From Lachnospiraceae bacterium (GTDB lineage: Bacteria > Bacillota > Clostridia > Lachnospirales > Lachnospiraceae), in the NCBI GenBank assembly GCA_024687125.1, contig JAILFA010000096.1:1-64000 (forward strand): 64,000 nucleotides of DNA, given 5' to 3'. Of the stretch, positions 52,464 through 60,554 are shown one piece after another (within the stretch, counting starts at the first letter, position 1; each line of letters opens with the position of its first letter). Made by a program: the position numbers and the translations under genes. The notes under the pieces were generated by a model. That model was not told the DNA's origin and made no database searches. It was given only the letters and a program-made list of their open reading frames with translations.

Positions 52464-53441
52464 ATGCTCAAGACCGCGCTCATTGTTGATGATGATCATC
52501 TGGAGAGAGAATACCTGACGGAGCTTCTTCTCCGGAATGATTATGTTGTACGCTCCGCGCCTTCCGTTCCGAACGCGGCCGCACTGATCCGTACGATGCG
52601 CTTTGACGCGATCTTCATCGACGACAGGATGCCGAGCATGACCGGAGCCATGGCGCTTTCGGAGATCAAGAACGCGCTCCCCGACGATGCTGATGTGCAG
52701 ACCTATTTGATGGGCGATGCGCAGGATGAGAGCGCGCGGAATTACAAAAAAGACGGATTTACCGCTTTTCTGGAAAAGCCGGTGGATGTTGCCCGCCTGT
52801 TCCCGGCGGTTTCGCCGGAGGAGGGGGACTCGGAGGAAAGCTCGGTGTGGGATGCCAGGGGGGCAGCTGAGGAGAGCACGCTTGACGAGAAAAGAGGGAT
52901 CGCCAACTGCGGGACGAAAGAGAACTACCACCAGGCGCTCAAGATCTTCATGGATTCCGCGGAGTCCAAGTCGCAGGAGATTTGGGACTTCTATGGCCGG
53001 GAGGACTGGAATGACTACACGATCAAGGTGCATGCCCTGAAATCGAGCGCCAGGATCATCGGCGCGGAGGCACTTTCCGCGAAAGCCGCGGAGCTTGAGG
53101 ATGCCGGAAACAGGGAGGATATCGCCAAAATACGCCGCGATACCAGAGCTCTTCTCGACGACTATCGCCGGATCAGGGACCTGGCCGCGGAAAAACTCGG
53201 ACTTTCCAAAACGGACGAGGAAGAGGACGGCCGTCCTGCTGCCGGCGAGGAAAGGATCCGTGACGCCTATCGCTCCATCGCCGATTTCGCCGGGCAGATG
53301 GATTATGATCTGGTAGAGATGGTCCTGACGGCCATGAATGAGTTTCATCTCGAGAGCGGTGACCGGGAAAAGTTCGACCGGATCCGCCGGGAGCTGCTGG
53401 CCCTTGACTGGGAAGGCATCTTGCGGGAGGTGCAGGAATGA
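52464..53441 (+). CDS. Receiver-Hpt phosphorelay protein
   Basis: 325 residues. Residues about 4-120 form a receiver with phospho-acceptor D53 (FIDDRMPSM) and lysine in EKPVD. Residues about 150-245 form an Hpt domain with H190 in VHALKSSARIIG, intact. A C-terminal stretch of about 80 residues (DAYRSIADFAGQMDYDLVEMVL...) is predicted helical, role unknown. No output domain. It is the first gene of a coupled five-gene unit, after AAAGGAAG, and overlaps the next gene as ATGA. It could pass phosphate between the two hybrid kinases and the receiver protein downstream. Confidence 0.88.
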   Translation: MLKTALIVDDDHLEREYLTELLLRNDYVVRSAPSVPNAAALIRTMRFDAIFIDDRMPSMTGAMALSEIKNALPDDADVQTYLMGDAQDESARNYKKDGFTAFLEKPVDVARLFPAVSPEEGDSEESSVWDARGAAEESTLDEKRGIANCGTKENYHQALKIFMDSAESKSQEIWDFYGREDWNDYTIKVHALKSSARIIGAEALSAKAAELEDAGNREDIAKIRRDTRALLDDYRRIRDLAAEKLGLSKTDEEEDGRPAAGEERIRDAYRSIADFAGQMDYDLVEMVLTAMNEFHLESGDREKFDRIRRELLALDWEGILREVQE

Positions 53442-55921
53442 ATCCGGATCAGGAAAAAATCGAACGGGGGCGGGAAGATCGAAACCGCTATGTGATCATG
53501 GTCCTGACGCTCTCTTATTCTGCCTGCGCGCTGGGACTGATCATAGAAAACCTCGTGGTGGGATGGGAGCCCTGGGCGATCCCGTTCCTTGCGGTCAGCA
53601 TCGGTTTCGCATGGTGGATCCACCTGCTCCATCCGTTTACCGAGACAGGGAGAGTCTATGCGCTCGCCACGGTCTTTTACGCCGTCACCTTTTATCAGGG
53701 CGTGCATGAATCCAGCCTGTTTGATGTTTCCCTGATCATCTGCTTTGTCTTTTTCATGTTTTCTCTCGCCGATGCGCCGGCGGTGTACAATGTCGGGCTC
53801 GTCGTCTATTTCGCGACGATGCTCTACCAGATCCTGATCCATTACGGATGGGGGATCTTTTCGGATCCGCTTACTTTTTCCAGAGTGATCCTGCATGTGC
53901 TGATCGTCTTCCTGTCCTCCAGATTCGCAAAATCCATGATCAACGGACGCCAGCGCGGGACGGAGACGCAGGGGATGATCATCAGACGCCTCGCTGAGCT
54001 CAATCACCGTACCGAGGATTTCATGGCCAATGTCTCTCATGAGCTGAGGACGCCGATCAATGCCGTGACCGGTTTTTCTTCGATCATGATGGAACGGGAT
54101 CGGTCGGAAGGGCCGGAGATGAAGGCCATCTATCAGGCGGGCTGCCGGCTTTCCGACCAGGTCGGTGATATCCTGGATTACACAGAGATCGACAGGGAGC
54201 GGGTCATTCTGGCACAGGAGACCTATGGGATCTATTCGATCGTCAATGATGTCATCAATATCAATCGCATATCCCGGGGCGAACAGGAGAACGCGGCCGG
54301 GCTTCCCGATATCGTCGTTGACGTGGAGAGCGGGGTTCCGGCAAAACTTAAGGGAGATCCAAGACGTCTGAAGAAGATCATCCTGCATCTCCTGGACAAC
54401 GCGGTCAAATTCACCAGGGAAGGCGGGGTCTATGTACATATCTACGCGGAGCCGAGAGAATACGGCATCAATCTGTGCATAGAAGTCAGCGACACCGGGA
54501 TCGGTATCCCGATGGAAGAGCTGATCGTGATCCAGCGGGGATTCTATCAGGCCGATTCCAGCCGTACAAGGAGCGCGGGCGGCATGGGACTGGGGCTCGC
54601 GATCGTCTACGGCTTTGTGAGGATCATGGGCGGCTTTGTTTCGATCACCAGCACAGTCGGACAGGGGACGACCGTGCGGATCAGTATCCCGCAGGAGGTC
54701 GTCGATCCGGAGCCCTGCATGAGCGTTGCGGATCCCGACAGGTACTCCGTCGCCGGATATCTCAAGACAGAAAAATACAGGATCCCGATGGTGCGCGAAT
54801 TCTACGAGTCCATGCTGATCCATCTGGTCAGGGGGCTTCATGTGCCTGTCAAGCGGAGCGGCAGCCTGCATGATCTGAAGCAGATCGTGGAGGATATCAC
54901 GCCGACGCATGTGTTCCTCGGCACCCAGGAGTATGAAGAGGATCCGGCATACTTCATCAAGCTTGCCAAATCGGCGGAAGTGATCGTTGTTGCGGATCAG
55001 GAGTTCACTGTGCCCCGGACCAGCGGGATTATTGTTCTCAGAAAGCCGTTCTACGGATTCCCGATCGCCGGTATCCTCAATGAACTTAACATCGGCGGCG
55101 CCTATGTCGATCCTGCCCGCGCGGATGAACGTGTGGATTTCCCGGGTCTGTCCGTCCTGGTCGTAGATGACGAGGAGATGAACCTGGTGGTTGCGAACGG
55201 GATCTTCTCCGGTTACGGAATGAAGGTGACGACGGCGATCTCCGGCAAGGCAGCCCTCGAATGCTATGAAAAAGAGGATTTTGATGTGATCTTTATGGAT
55301 CATATGATGCCGGAAATGGACGGTGTGGAAGCCATGAAGCTTCTGAAACAGGCGGCGCGTGCCAAGAACCGTGAGACGAGGTTTGTCGCGCTGACCGCCA
55401 ATGCCGTCAGCGGAGCCAGGGAGATGTTCCACGCAGAGGGCTTTGACGGATTCATTCCCAAGCCGATCGAGACGGTGGAGCTTGAGCGCGTGCTCTGCCG
55501 CATCCTCCCCGTCAGCAAGGTGCGGATCACGCAGGGAGAATCGCGGGAAGGCTCCTCTCATGACAGCCGCGGATATTACGGAGACGAACTGGGTGTGGAG
55601 CGCTGCTTCGGTGACCGGGATCTCTTTAACCGGCTTCGGAGGATCTTTGTTGAGGAGATGCCCCATAATCTGCGTGTTTTCCGCTCTGCCTACGCGACTG
55701 GGACCATGGAACCGTATTCCGTGCGTCTGCGGTCACTTCGCGACGGAGCGAGGATCATCGGAGAAGAGGAGCTTGTCCGCCGCGCAAGGCGTCTGGAACA
55801 GGCGATCGCGGACAGCGACACGATCCGTGTCCAGAAGGGACACGCGGATCTGTGCACCTATTACGAGGAGTGTGTACAGGCGATCAGGGAACGTCTGGAA
55901 AAGGAGGGATACTTCGTATGA
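53438..55921 (+). CDS. Membrane hybrid histidine kinase with receiver and degenerate Hpt
   Basis: 827 residues. Six hydrophobic helices in the first 165 residues with no large external loop; HisKA with H201 (MANVSHELRTP), HATPase with LLDNAVKF, SDTGIGIP and GMGLGLAIVYG. A region about 430-560 looks like a receiver that has lost its acceptor (THVFLGTQE, ending LRKPFYGFPIAGIL). The true receiver at about 568-690 has D621 (VIFMDHMMPEMDG). The C-terminal region is Hpt-like, but the phosphorylated His is replaced by R765 (VRLRSLRDGARIIG). Its sequence closely parallels the intact Hpt in the gene upstream. So phosphate must leave by another protein. Confidence 0.9.
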   Translation: MNPDQEKIERGREDRNRYVIMVLTLSYSACALGLIIENLVVGWEPWAIPFLAVSIGFAWWIHLLHPFTETGRVYALATVFYAVTFYQGVHESSLFDVSLIICFVFFMFSLADAPAVYNVGLVVYFATMLYQILIHYGWGIFSDPLTFSRVILHVLIVFLSSRFAKSMINGRQRGTETQGMIIRRLAELNHRTEDFMANVSHELRTPINAVTGFSSIMMERDRSEGPEMKAIYQAGCRLSDQVGDILDYTEIDRERVILAQETYGIYSIVNDVININRISRGEQENAAGLPDIVVDVESGVPAKLKGDPRRLKKIILHLLDNAVKFTREGGVYVHIYAEPREYGINLCIEVSDTGIGIPMEELIVIQRGFYQADSSRTRSAGGMGLGLAIVYGFVRIMGGFVSITSTVGQGTTVRISIPQEVVDPEPCMSVADPDRYSVAGYLKTEKYRIPMVREFYESMLIHLVRGLHVPVKRSGSLHDLKQIVEDITPTHVFLGTQEYEEDPAYFIKLAKSAEVIVVADQEFTVPRTSGIIVLRKPFYGFPIAGILNELNIGGAYVDPARADERVDFPGLSVLVVDDEEMNLVVANGIFSGYGMKVTTAISGKAALECYEKEDFDVIFMDHMMPEMDGVEAMKLLKQAARAKNRETRFVALTANAVSGAREMFHAEGFDGFIPKPIETVELERVLCRILPVSKVRITQGESREGSSHDSRGYYGDELGVERCFGDRDLFNRLRRIFVEEMPHNLRVFRSAYATGTMEPYSVRLRSLRDGARIIGEEELVRRARRLEQAIADSDTIRVQKGHADLCTYYEECVQAIRERLEKEGYFV

Positions 55922-58590
55922 AAAAATGGGTGTCTTCTCTGTTTGACCACCGGCTTCCTCTGCAGGAACGGACCTTCCGCCTGATCGCTGCGATCGGTAT
56001 CATATCTCTGACGCTGATGGCGATCGTGGCAGTGATCATTCAGGAAAGTATCGTGGATACGCTGATGATCATTGGCTGTCTCCTGTTTATCATGCTGGTC
56101 ACCGCCATGTCGATCAGATTTCATAAGGTCGATCTTGGGGCGAGCCTCATCGCTTTCGCGGTCATCTTTTTCGGACTGCCGATCATCTATCTGTCCTCCG
56201 GCGGTATGTACGGCGGAACACCGATGTGGTTCATCTTTTTTGCCATCTATATCAGCTTTGTCCTGCGGGGGAGAAAACGGATCTTTTTCCTGATCTGTGA
56301 CGGCCTTGTCCTGCTTGTTTGCTATTATATCCAGTGGTATCATCCCACGATGGTCATCCCGCATACGGCCAGAATGGCTTACGCCGATTCCCTGGTCTCC
56401 ACGATGACCGTCGGATTCCTGATGAGCCTGATGGTCGTCTTCGTGACAAAGATCTATCTGACAGAGCAGAAGCTTACAGAGGAGCAGCGGCGGCAGATCG
56501 AGGAGATCAACCGGGCGCAGAACCGCTTCTTCTCCAATATGAGCCATGAGATCCGGACGCCCGTCAACACGATCATCGGTCTCAATGAGATGATCATCCG
56601 AGAGGCGACGACCGCCGAGGTCGCTGAGGATGCGAGAAGCATCCAGGGCGCAGGGCAGATGCTGCTCGCGCTGATCAACGACATTCTGGACATGTCCAAG
56701 ATCGAATCCGGCAACATGGAGCTGGTTTCGAACAGCTATGAAGTGGAATCGCTTCTTTCCGATGTCACGGACATGATCTGGTCGCCCGCGCATGAAAAGG
56801 GACTGGCCTTCCATGTGGATATTGATGAAAAGATCCCCAGGGGCTTTATCGGCGACGAAGTCCGTATCAAACAGATCCTGATCAATCTGCTCAACAACGC
56901 GGTCAAATACACCAGGGAGGGTACGGTGACCCTGACGGTGACCTGCCGCAGGGATCAGGCTCCGGGACGGGCGTTCCTGATCTTTTCGGTCGAGGATACC
57001 GGTATCGGGATCCGCAAGGAAGCACTGCCGATGCTGTTTGATGTTTTCCGTCGTCTGGATGAATCTCAGAACCGGCTGATCGAAGGGTCGGGACTCGGGC
57101 TCTCCATCGTCAAGCAGCTCGTGGAGCTGATGGGCGGCGAGATCACCGTGGACAGTGTCTATACCAAGGGCTCGACCTTCCGTGTCTCCATTCCGCAGAT
57201 GATCGCGCAGGAGGATCCGATCGGCAAGGTACAGCTCCGGGCGGAGACCACCGCCGGCGAACAGCAGGAGTATGAACCGGCCTTCAAGGCGCCGGGGGCC
57301 GCCGCACTGATCGTCGACGACAATGAGCTTAACATCTCTGTCGCGGCCAAGCTCCTGTCCGCGACGGACATCCAGATCGACACCGCGGGCAGCGGCCGGG
57401 AGGCACTCGCCCATACGCAGGAAAAGCATTACGATGTCATCCTGATGGACCATCTGATGCCGGACATGGACGGTATCGAAACGCTGCATGCGATCCGTGC
57501 ACAGCGCGGCGGTATGTGCCGAGAGACACCTGTGATCGCGCTTACGGCCAACGCAGGTTCCGATAATGAGGCGATGTACCGCAGAAACGGTTTCGACGGG
57601 TACCTGCTGAAACCGATCACGGGCAGTGAACTGGAGAATGCGGTCATGGCGAGGCTTCCGCGATCTCTCGTCAAGAGCAGTCAGATCGTGCGGATGGATG
57701 CCGGTGAAGCACAGGTGATGGACGCCTTCCATCGTAAAGCGAACATGATCATCACGACGGATTCGCTCTGCGATCTGCCGATCCCGCTGCTCATGCAGAA
57801 CCGGATCGAGATGATCCCGCTGCGGATCATCACCGACGAGGGCAGGTTCGCTGACAGGACCGAGGTCACCACGGGCGAGACGCTCCGCTACATGCAGAAG
57901 TTTTCGGACAGGCGTATTGTCGCCGAGCCTCCGTCGGTGAGCGAATATGAGGCCTTTTTTGCCGGATGTCTGCTCAGAGCGGATCATGTATTCCATATCA
58001 CGACATCCGCATGGGGCGAGAAAACCTATCAGAACGCTATCGAGGCGGCAAGGTCCTTTGGCAATGTGACGATCTTTGACAGCGGGCAGATCTCGGCGGG
58101 TGTCGGTGCGTATGTCCTGCGTGCCGCTTCGATCATTGAGACTTCCAATGTGCCGCCGCAGGCGCTCTTCGGGATCCTGTCCGGTATGCGCGGCAGTATC
58201 CGCAGTGCGCTCATAGTCGATAACACGGCGATGCTCCTTAGATCCGGCAGGATCACGACGAGACAGAACACGATATTCCAGAATTTTCTGCTCCGTCCGA
58301 TCTTCGTGCCGACGCGGAAAGGGGTCAGGATACGCGGATTCGCCGGCGGACCGAGAAAACAGTACACGGAGCGCTTTTTCAGGAAGATGATCTCCAGGCC
58401 CGAGGCGGATCATGGACGTCTCCTTGTGATCTCGCCGAGTATGCTGCCTGAAGAGGCACAGTACATGGAGGGGATCATCAAAAAGCATATACCGTTCCGG
58501 GAGATCCGGTTCCTGCAGGCCGGTCCGTCGACGACACTCACCTGGGGGCCGGATTCACTCGCGATTGTTTATGAAACGAGGTCAAAATGA
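55918..58590 (+). CDS. Hybrid histidine kinase - receiver - DegV domain fusion
   Basis: 890 residues from ATG 55918, which overlaps the previous stop and follows AAGGAGGG. Six helices in the first 175 residues; HisKA with H210 (SNMSHEIRTP), HATPase (LLNNAVKY, VEDTGIGI, GSGLGLSIVKQ); receiver with D511 (VILMDHLMPDMDG). From residue 609 to the C terminus runs a full-length DegV fold: MIITTDSLCDLP, FDSGQISAGVGAY, LLRSGRITTRQN and TLTWGPDSLAIVY match the FakB-type scaffold. Positions that bind the fatty-acid head group are changed: TTSQPS is VAEPPS and SSGLSGS is SAWGEKT. I know of no characterised protein with this domain order. The frame is continuous, with no sign of frameshift at the junction. 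Confidence 0.9.
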   Translation: MKKWVSSLFDHRLPLQERTFRLIAAIGIISLTLMAIVAVIIQESIVDTLMIIGCLLFIMLVTAMSIRFHKVDLGASLIAFAVIFFGLPIIYLSSGGMYGGTPMWFIFFAIYISFVLRGRKRIFFLICDGLVLLVCYYIQWYHPTMVIPHTARMAYADSLVSTMTVGFLMSLMVVFVTKIYLTEQKLTEEQRRQIEEINRAQNRFFSNMSHEIRTPVNTIIGLNEMIIREATTAEVAEDARSIQGAGQMLLALINDILDMSKIESGNMELVSNSYEVESLLSDVTDMIWSPAHEKGLAFHVDIDEKIPRGFIGDEVRIKQILINLLNNAVKYTREGTVTLTVTCRRDQAPGRAFLIFSVEDTGIGIRKEALPMLFDVFRRLDESQNRLIEGSGLGLSIVKQLVELMGGEITVDSVYTKGSTFRVSIPQMIAQEDPIGKVQLRAETTAGEQQEYEPAFKAPGAAALIVDDNELNISVAAKLLSATDIQIDTAGSGREALAHTQEKHYDVILMDHLMPDMDGIETLHAIRAQRGGMCRETPVIALTANAGSDNEAMYRRNGFDGYLLKPITGSELENAVMARLPRSLVKSSQIVRMDAGEAQVMDAFHRKANMIITTDSLCDLPIPLLMQNRIEMIPLRIITDEGRFADRTEVTTGETLRYMQKFSDRRIVAEPPSVSEYEAFFAGCLLRADHVFHITTSAWGEKTYQNAIEAARSFGNVTIFDSGQISAGVGAYVLRAASIIETSNVPPQALFGILSGMRGSIRSALIVDNTAMLLRSGRITTRQNTIFQNFLLRPIFVPTRKGVRIRGFAGGPRKQYTERFFRKMISRPEADHGRLLVISPSMLPEEAQYMEGIIKKHIPFREIRFLQAGPSTTLTWGPDSLAIVYETRSK

Positions 58591-59378
58591 ACTACGGAGA
58601 TGAGATTTTCGGGATCGCGGGAACGAAGAACGTAACAGTGATCAGCCGTGCGGAAACGTTTACCGTCATGGGAATGATCAAAAAACTCAAGGAATACGGT
58701 GTTCCGGCGGGCTTTTCGACACCCGAGCTCGAGATGCTGGAGTTTCTCGCGGATGAGACGGAACTGTTCATTCTGCTGACTGACGAGCCGGTGGAGGATT
58801 TCAGGCGCACGATCGTCTTTCTCAAGGATACCTGCATTGATACGGAAAAGAGGCTGATGCTGGTGGGAACCAAGCGGGAGCTCGACTATGTAATGCAGTA
58901 TTTTCCGGAGAAATATCTGGTCAACTGGTTTGACCGTCCGATGGTCCTGCCCGATATCCTGGAGGCAGTCAGGCGCTATATCGCCGACGAGCAGGTCGAG
59001 GCAAGAAAAAAGAGCATCCTGATCGTCGATGATGATTCGACCTATATGCTTACGATCCGTGACTGGCTCCTGCCCAAGTACCGTGTGGCCATGGTCACGA
59101 GCGGGCTGCAGGCGATCCAGTGGCTTGCAAAGAACACCGCGGATCTGATCCTGTTGGATTATGAGATGCCGGTCACACCCGGACCGCAGGTGCTGGAGAT
59201 GCTCAAGAGCGAGCTGTCCACCAGTACGATCCCCGTTATGTTCCTGACCGGTAAAGGGGACAAGGAGAGCATTGTCAAGGTTCTTTCCTTAAAGCCCGCG
59301 GATTATCTGCTCAAGACGATCGACCGCGACGGACTCAACGAGAAGCTGGACGCCTTTTTCCAGAGAAAGAGATTCTGA
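58587..59378 (+). CDS. Two-domain response regulator, N-terminal receiver degenerate
   Basis: 263 residues. Residues about 10-130 look like a receiver without acceptor Asp (ELFILLTDEP; Arg-Pro in WFDRPMVLPDIL where Lys-Pro is usual). Residues about 145-263 form a normal receiver with DDDST and D191 (LILLDYEMP), although the Lys-Pro after the switch reads LKTID. No DNA-binding or enzymatic domain. Starts by ATGA overlap on the fusion gene and shares a base with the CapA gene. Likely an end-point or phosphate sink of the relay. Confidence 0.85.
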   Translation: MNYGDEIFGIAGTKNVTVISRAETFTVMGMIKKLKEYGVPAGFSTPELEMLEFLADETELFILLTDEPVEDFRRTIVFLKDTCIDTEKRLMLVGTKRELDYVMQYFPEKYLVNWFDRPMVLPDILEAVRRYIADEQVEARKKSILIVDDDSTYMLTIRDWLLPKYRVAMVTSGLQAIQWLAKNTADLILLDYEMPVTPGPQVLEMLKSELSTSTIPVMFLTGKGDKESIVKVLSLKPADYLLKTIDRDGLNEKLDAFFQRKRF

Positions 59379-60529
59379 TGAACCTGCCCGGTGCGCTTTG
59401 TACAGCAGCGCTTCTGGCTGTAACCCTGCTGGGAAGCGCCGGAAATGCGATTCCCGTGACACAGGTCGCGGAAGCCGGAAGCAGCAGTCCGGCGGACGGC
59501 GTCACGATCGTGATGGTGGGAGACATGCTCATGCATATGCCTGTCCTCAGAGCGGGGCAGGAAGCCGACGGCTCCTACTGCTTTGACGGCCTTTTTGCGC
59601 ATGTGCAGCCGCAGATCCGTTCCGCGGATATCGCGATCGTCAACCAGGAGACGATCATGGGCGGGGAGGAACTCGGAGGCTATACCGGGTATCCGACCTT
59701 TAATTCGCCGTATGCCGTGGGGGATGCCGAGGCAAACGCTGGATTTGATGTAGTTCTGCAGGCGACGAACCATGCGCTGGATCGAAGCGCCAAAGGGATT
59801 GAAAACTGTCTGTCGTTTTGGGAGACGGTCTATCCGCAGATCGCTGTGACGGGCATCCACGAGAGCGCCGAAGATCAGGCGGAGATGACGATCCTTACGA
59901 GCGGCGGGATCCGGATCGCGGTGCTCAACTATACCTACGGAACCAACGGGATCCAGATGCCCAGGGGCAAAGGATATCTTGTGGATTACCTCTCCATGGA
60001 CCGTGTGCGCGCGGATCTGGAAAGAGCCGAGCGGGAGGCAGACTTTACGATCGTGTGCCCCCATTGGGGAATCGAGTACAGCCTGACACCCTCCGGCGAT
60101 CAGAGGCAGTGGGCCGCTTTTTTTGCGCAGGAGGGAGCGGATCTGATCATCGGAACGCATCCGCATGTGATCGAGCCGCTGGAGTACCTGACAGAGGGAG
60201 ACAGACAGATTCCCGTCTACTATTCCCTCGGGAATTTTGTGAATTCCACCGCAGGCAGGGGCGCGGGTGTCATGAACCGGATGGTAGGCGGCATGGCCCG
60301 GGTCAATATCGGCAGGGCGGCGGACGGCAGCGCTGTTGTCAGAAAAGCGGAGGTGATCCCGCTCGTCACGCATCTGGGTGAAGGAGAGGTAACAACCTAT
60401 TTCCTCGCGGATTACACGCAGGAACTGGCGGAGAATAACAGGATCAGACTGCAGGATTCCACGTTTTCGCTGGAGAACAGCAGGAAACTCACGGATAAGG
60501 TCTGGGCCGGAGGATATTCGGACCGATGA
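59378..60529 (+). CDS. CapA/PGA_cap family metallophosphatase, secreted
   Basis: 383 residues. A signal peptide (about 1-25) precedes the calcineurin-like fold: VMVGDMLMH, AIVNQET, ATNHALD, CPHWGIEY, GTHPHVIEP and SLGNFVNST, with the metal ligands intact. In Bacillus the CapA relative takes part in poly-gamma-glutamate export or anchoring; many members in Clostridia have unknown substrates. No capB, capC or capD gene is nearby. The start shares one base with the response regulator stop, so it is translated with the relay, making it a candidate output of that system. Confidence 0.88.
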   Translation: MNLPGALCTAALLAVTLLGSAGNAIPVTQVAEAGSSSPADGVTIVMVGDMLMHMPVLRAGQEADGSYCFDGLFAHVQPQIRSADIAIVNQETIMGGEELGGYTGYPTFNSPYAVGDAEANAGFDVVLQATNHALDRSAKGIENCLSFWETVYPQIAVTGIHESAEDQAEMTILTSGGIRIAVLNYTYGTNGIQMPRGKGYLVDYLSMDRVRADLERAEREADFTIVCPHWGIEYSLTPSGDQRQWAAFFAQEGADLIIGTHPHVIEPLEYLTEGDRQIPVYYSLGNFVNSTAGRGAGVMNRMVGGMARVNIGRAADGSAVVRKAEVIPLVTHLGEGEVTTYFLADYTQELAENNRIRLQDSTFSLENSRKLTDKVWAGGYSDR

Positions 60530-60554
60530 CAGATGATATCAAGGAGGGGTGAAG

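Noticed and set aside
53345-55666. Open frame of 773 codons on the minus strand opposite the hybrid kinase gene
   Set aside because: A shadow of a GC-rich plus-strand gene; the translation is rich in His, Asp and Arg and shows no family motif.
55861-58488. Open frame of 875 codons on the minus strand opposite the kinase-DegV gene
   Set aside because: Same reason: a codon-bias mirror with no ribosome site or recognisable domain.
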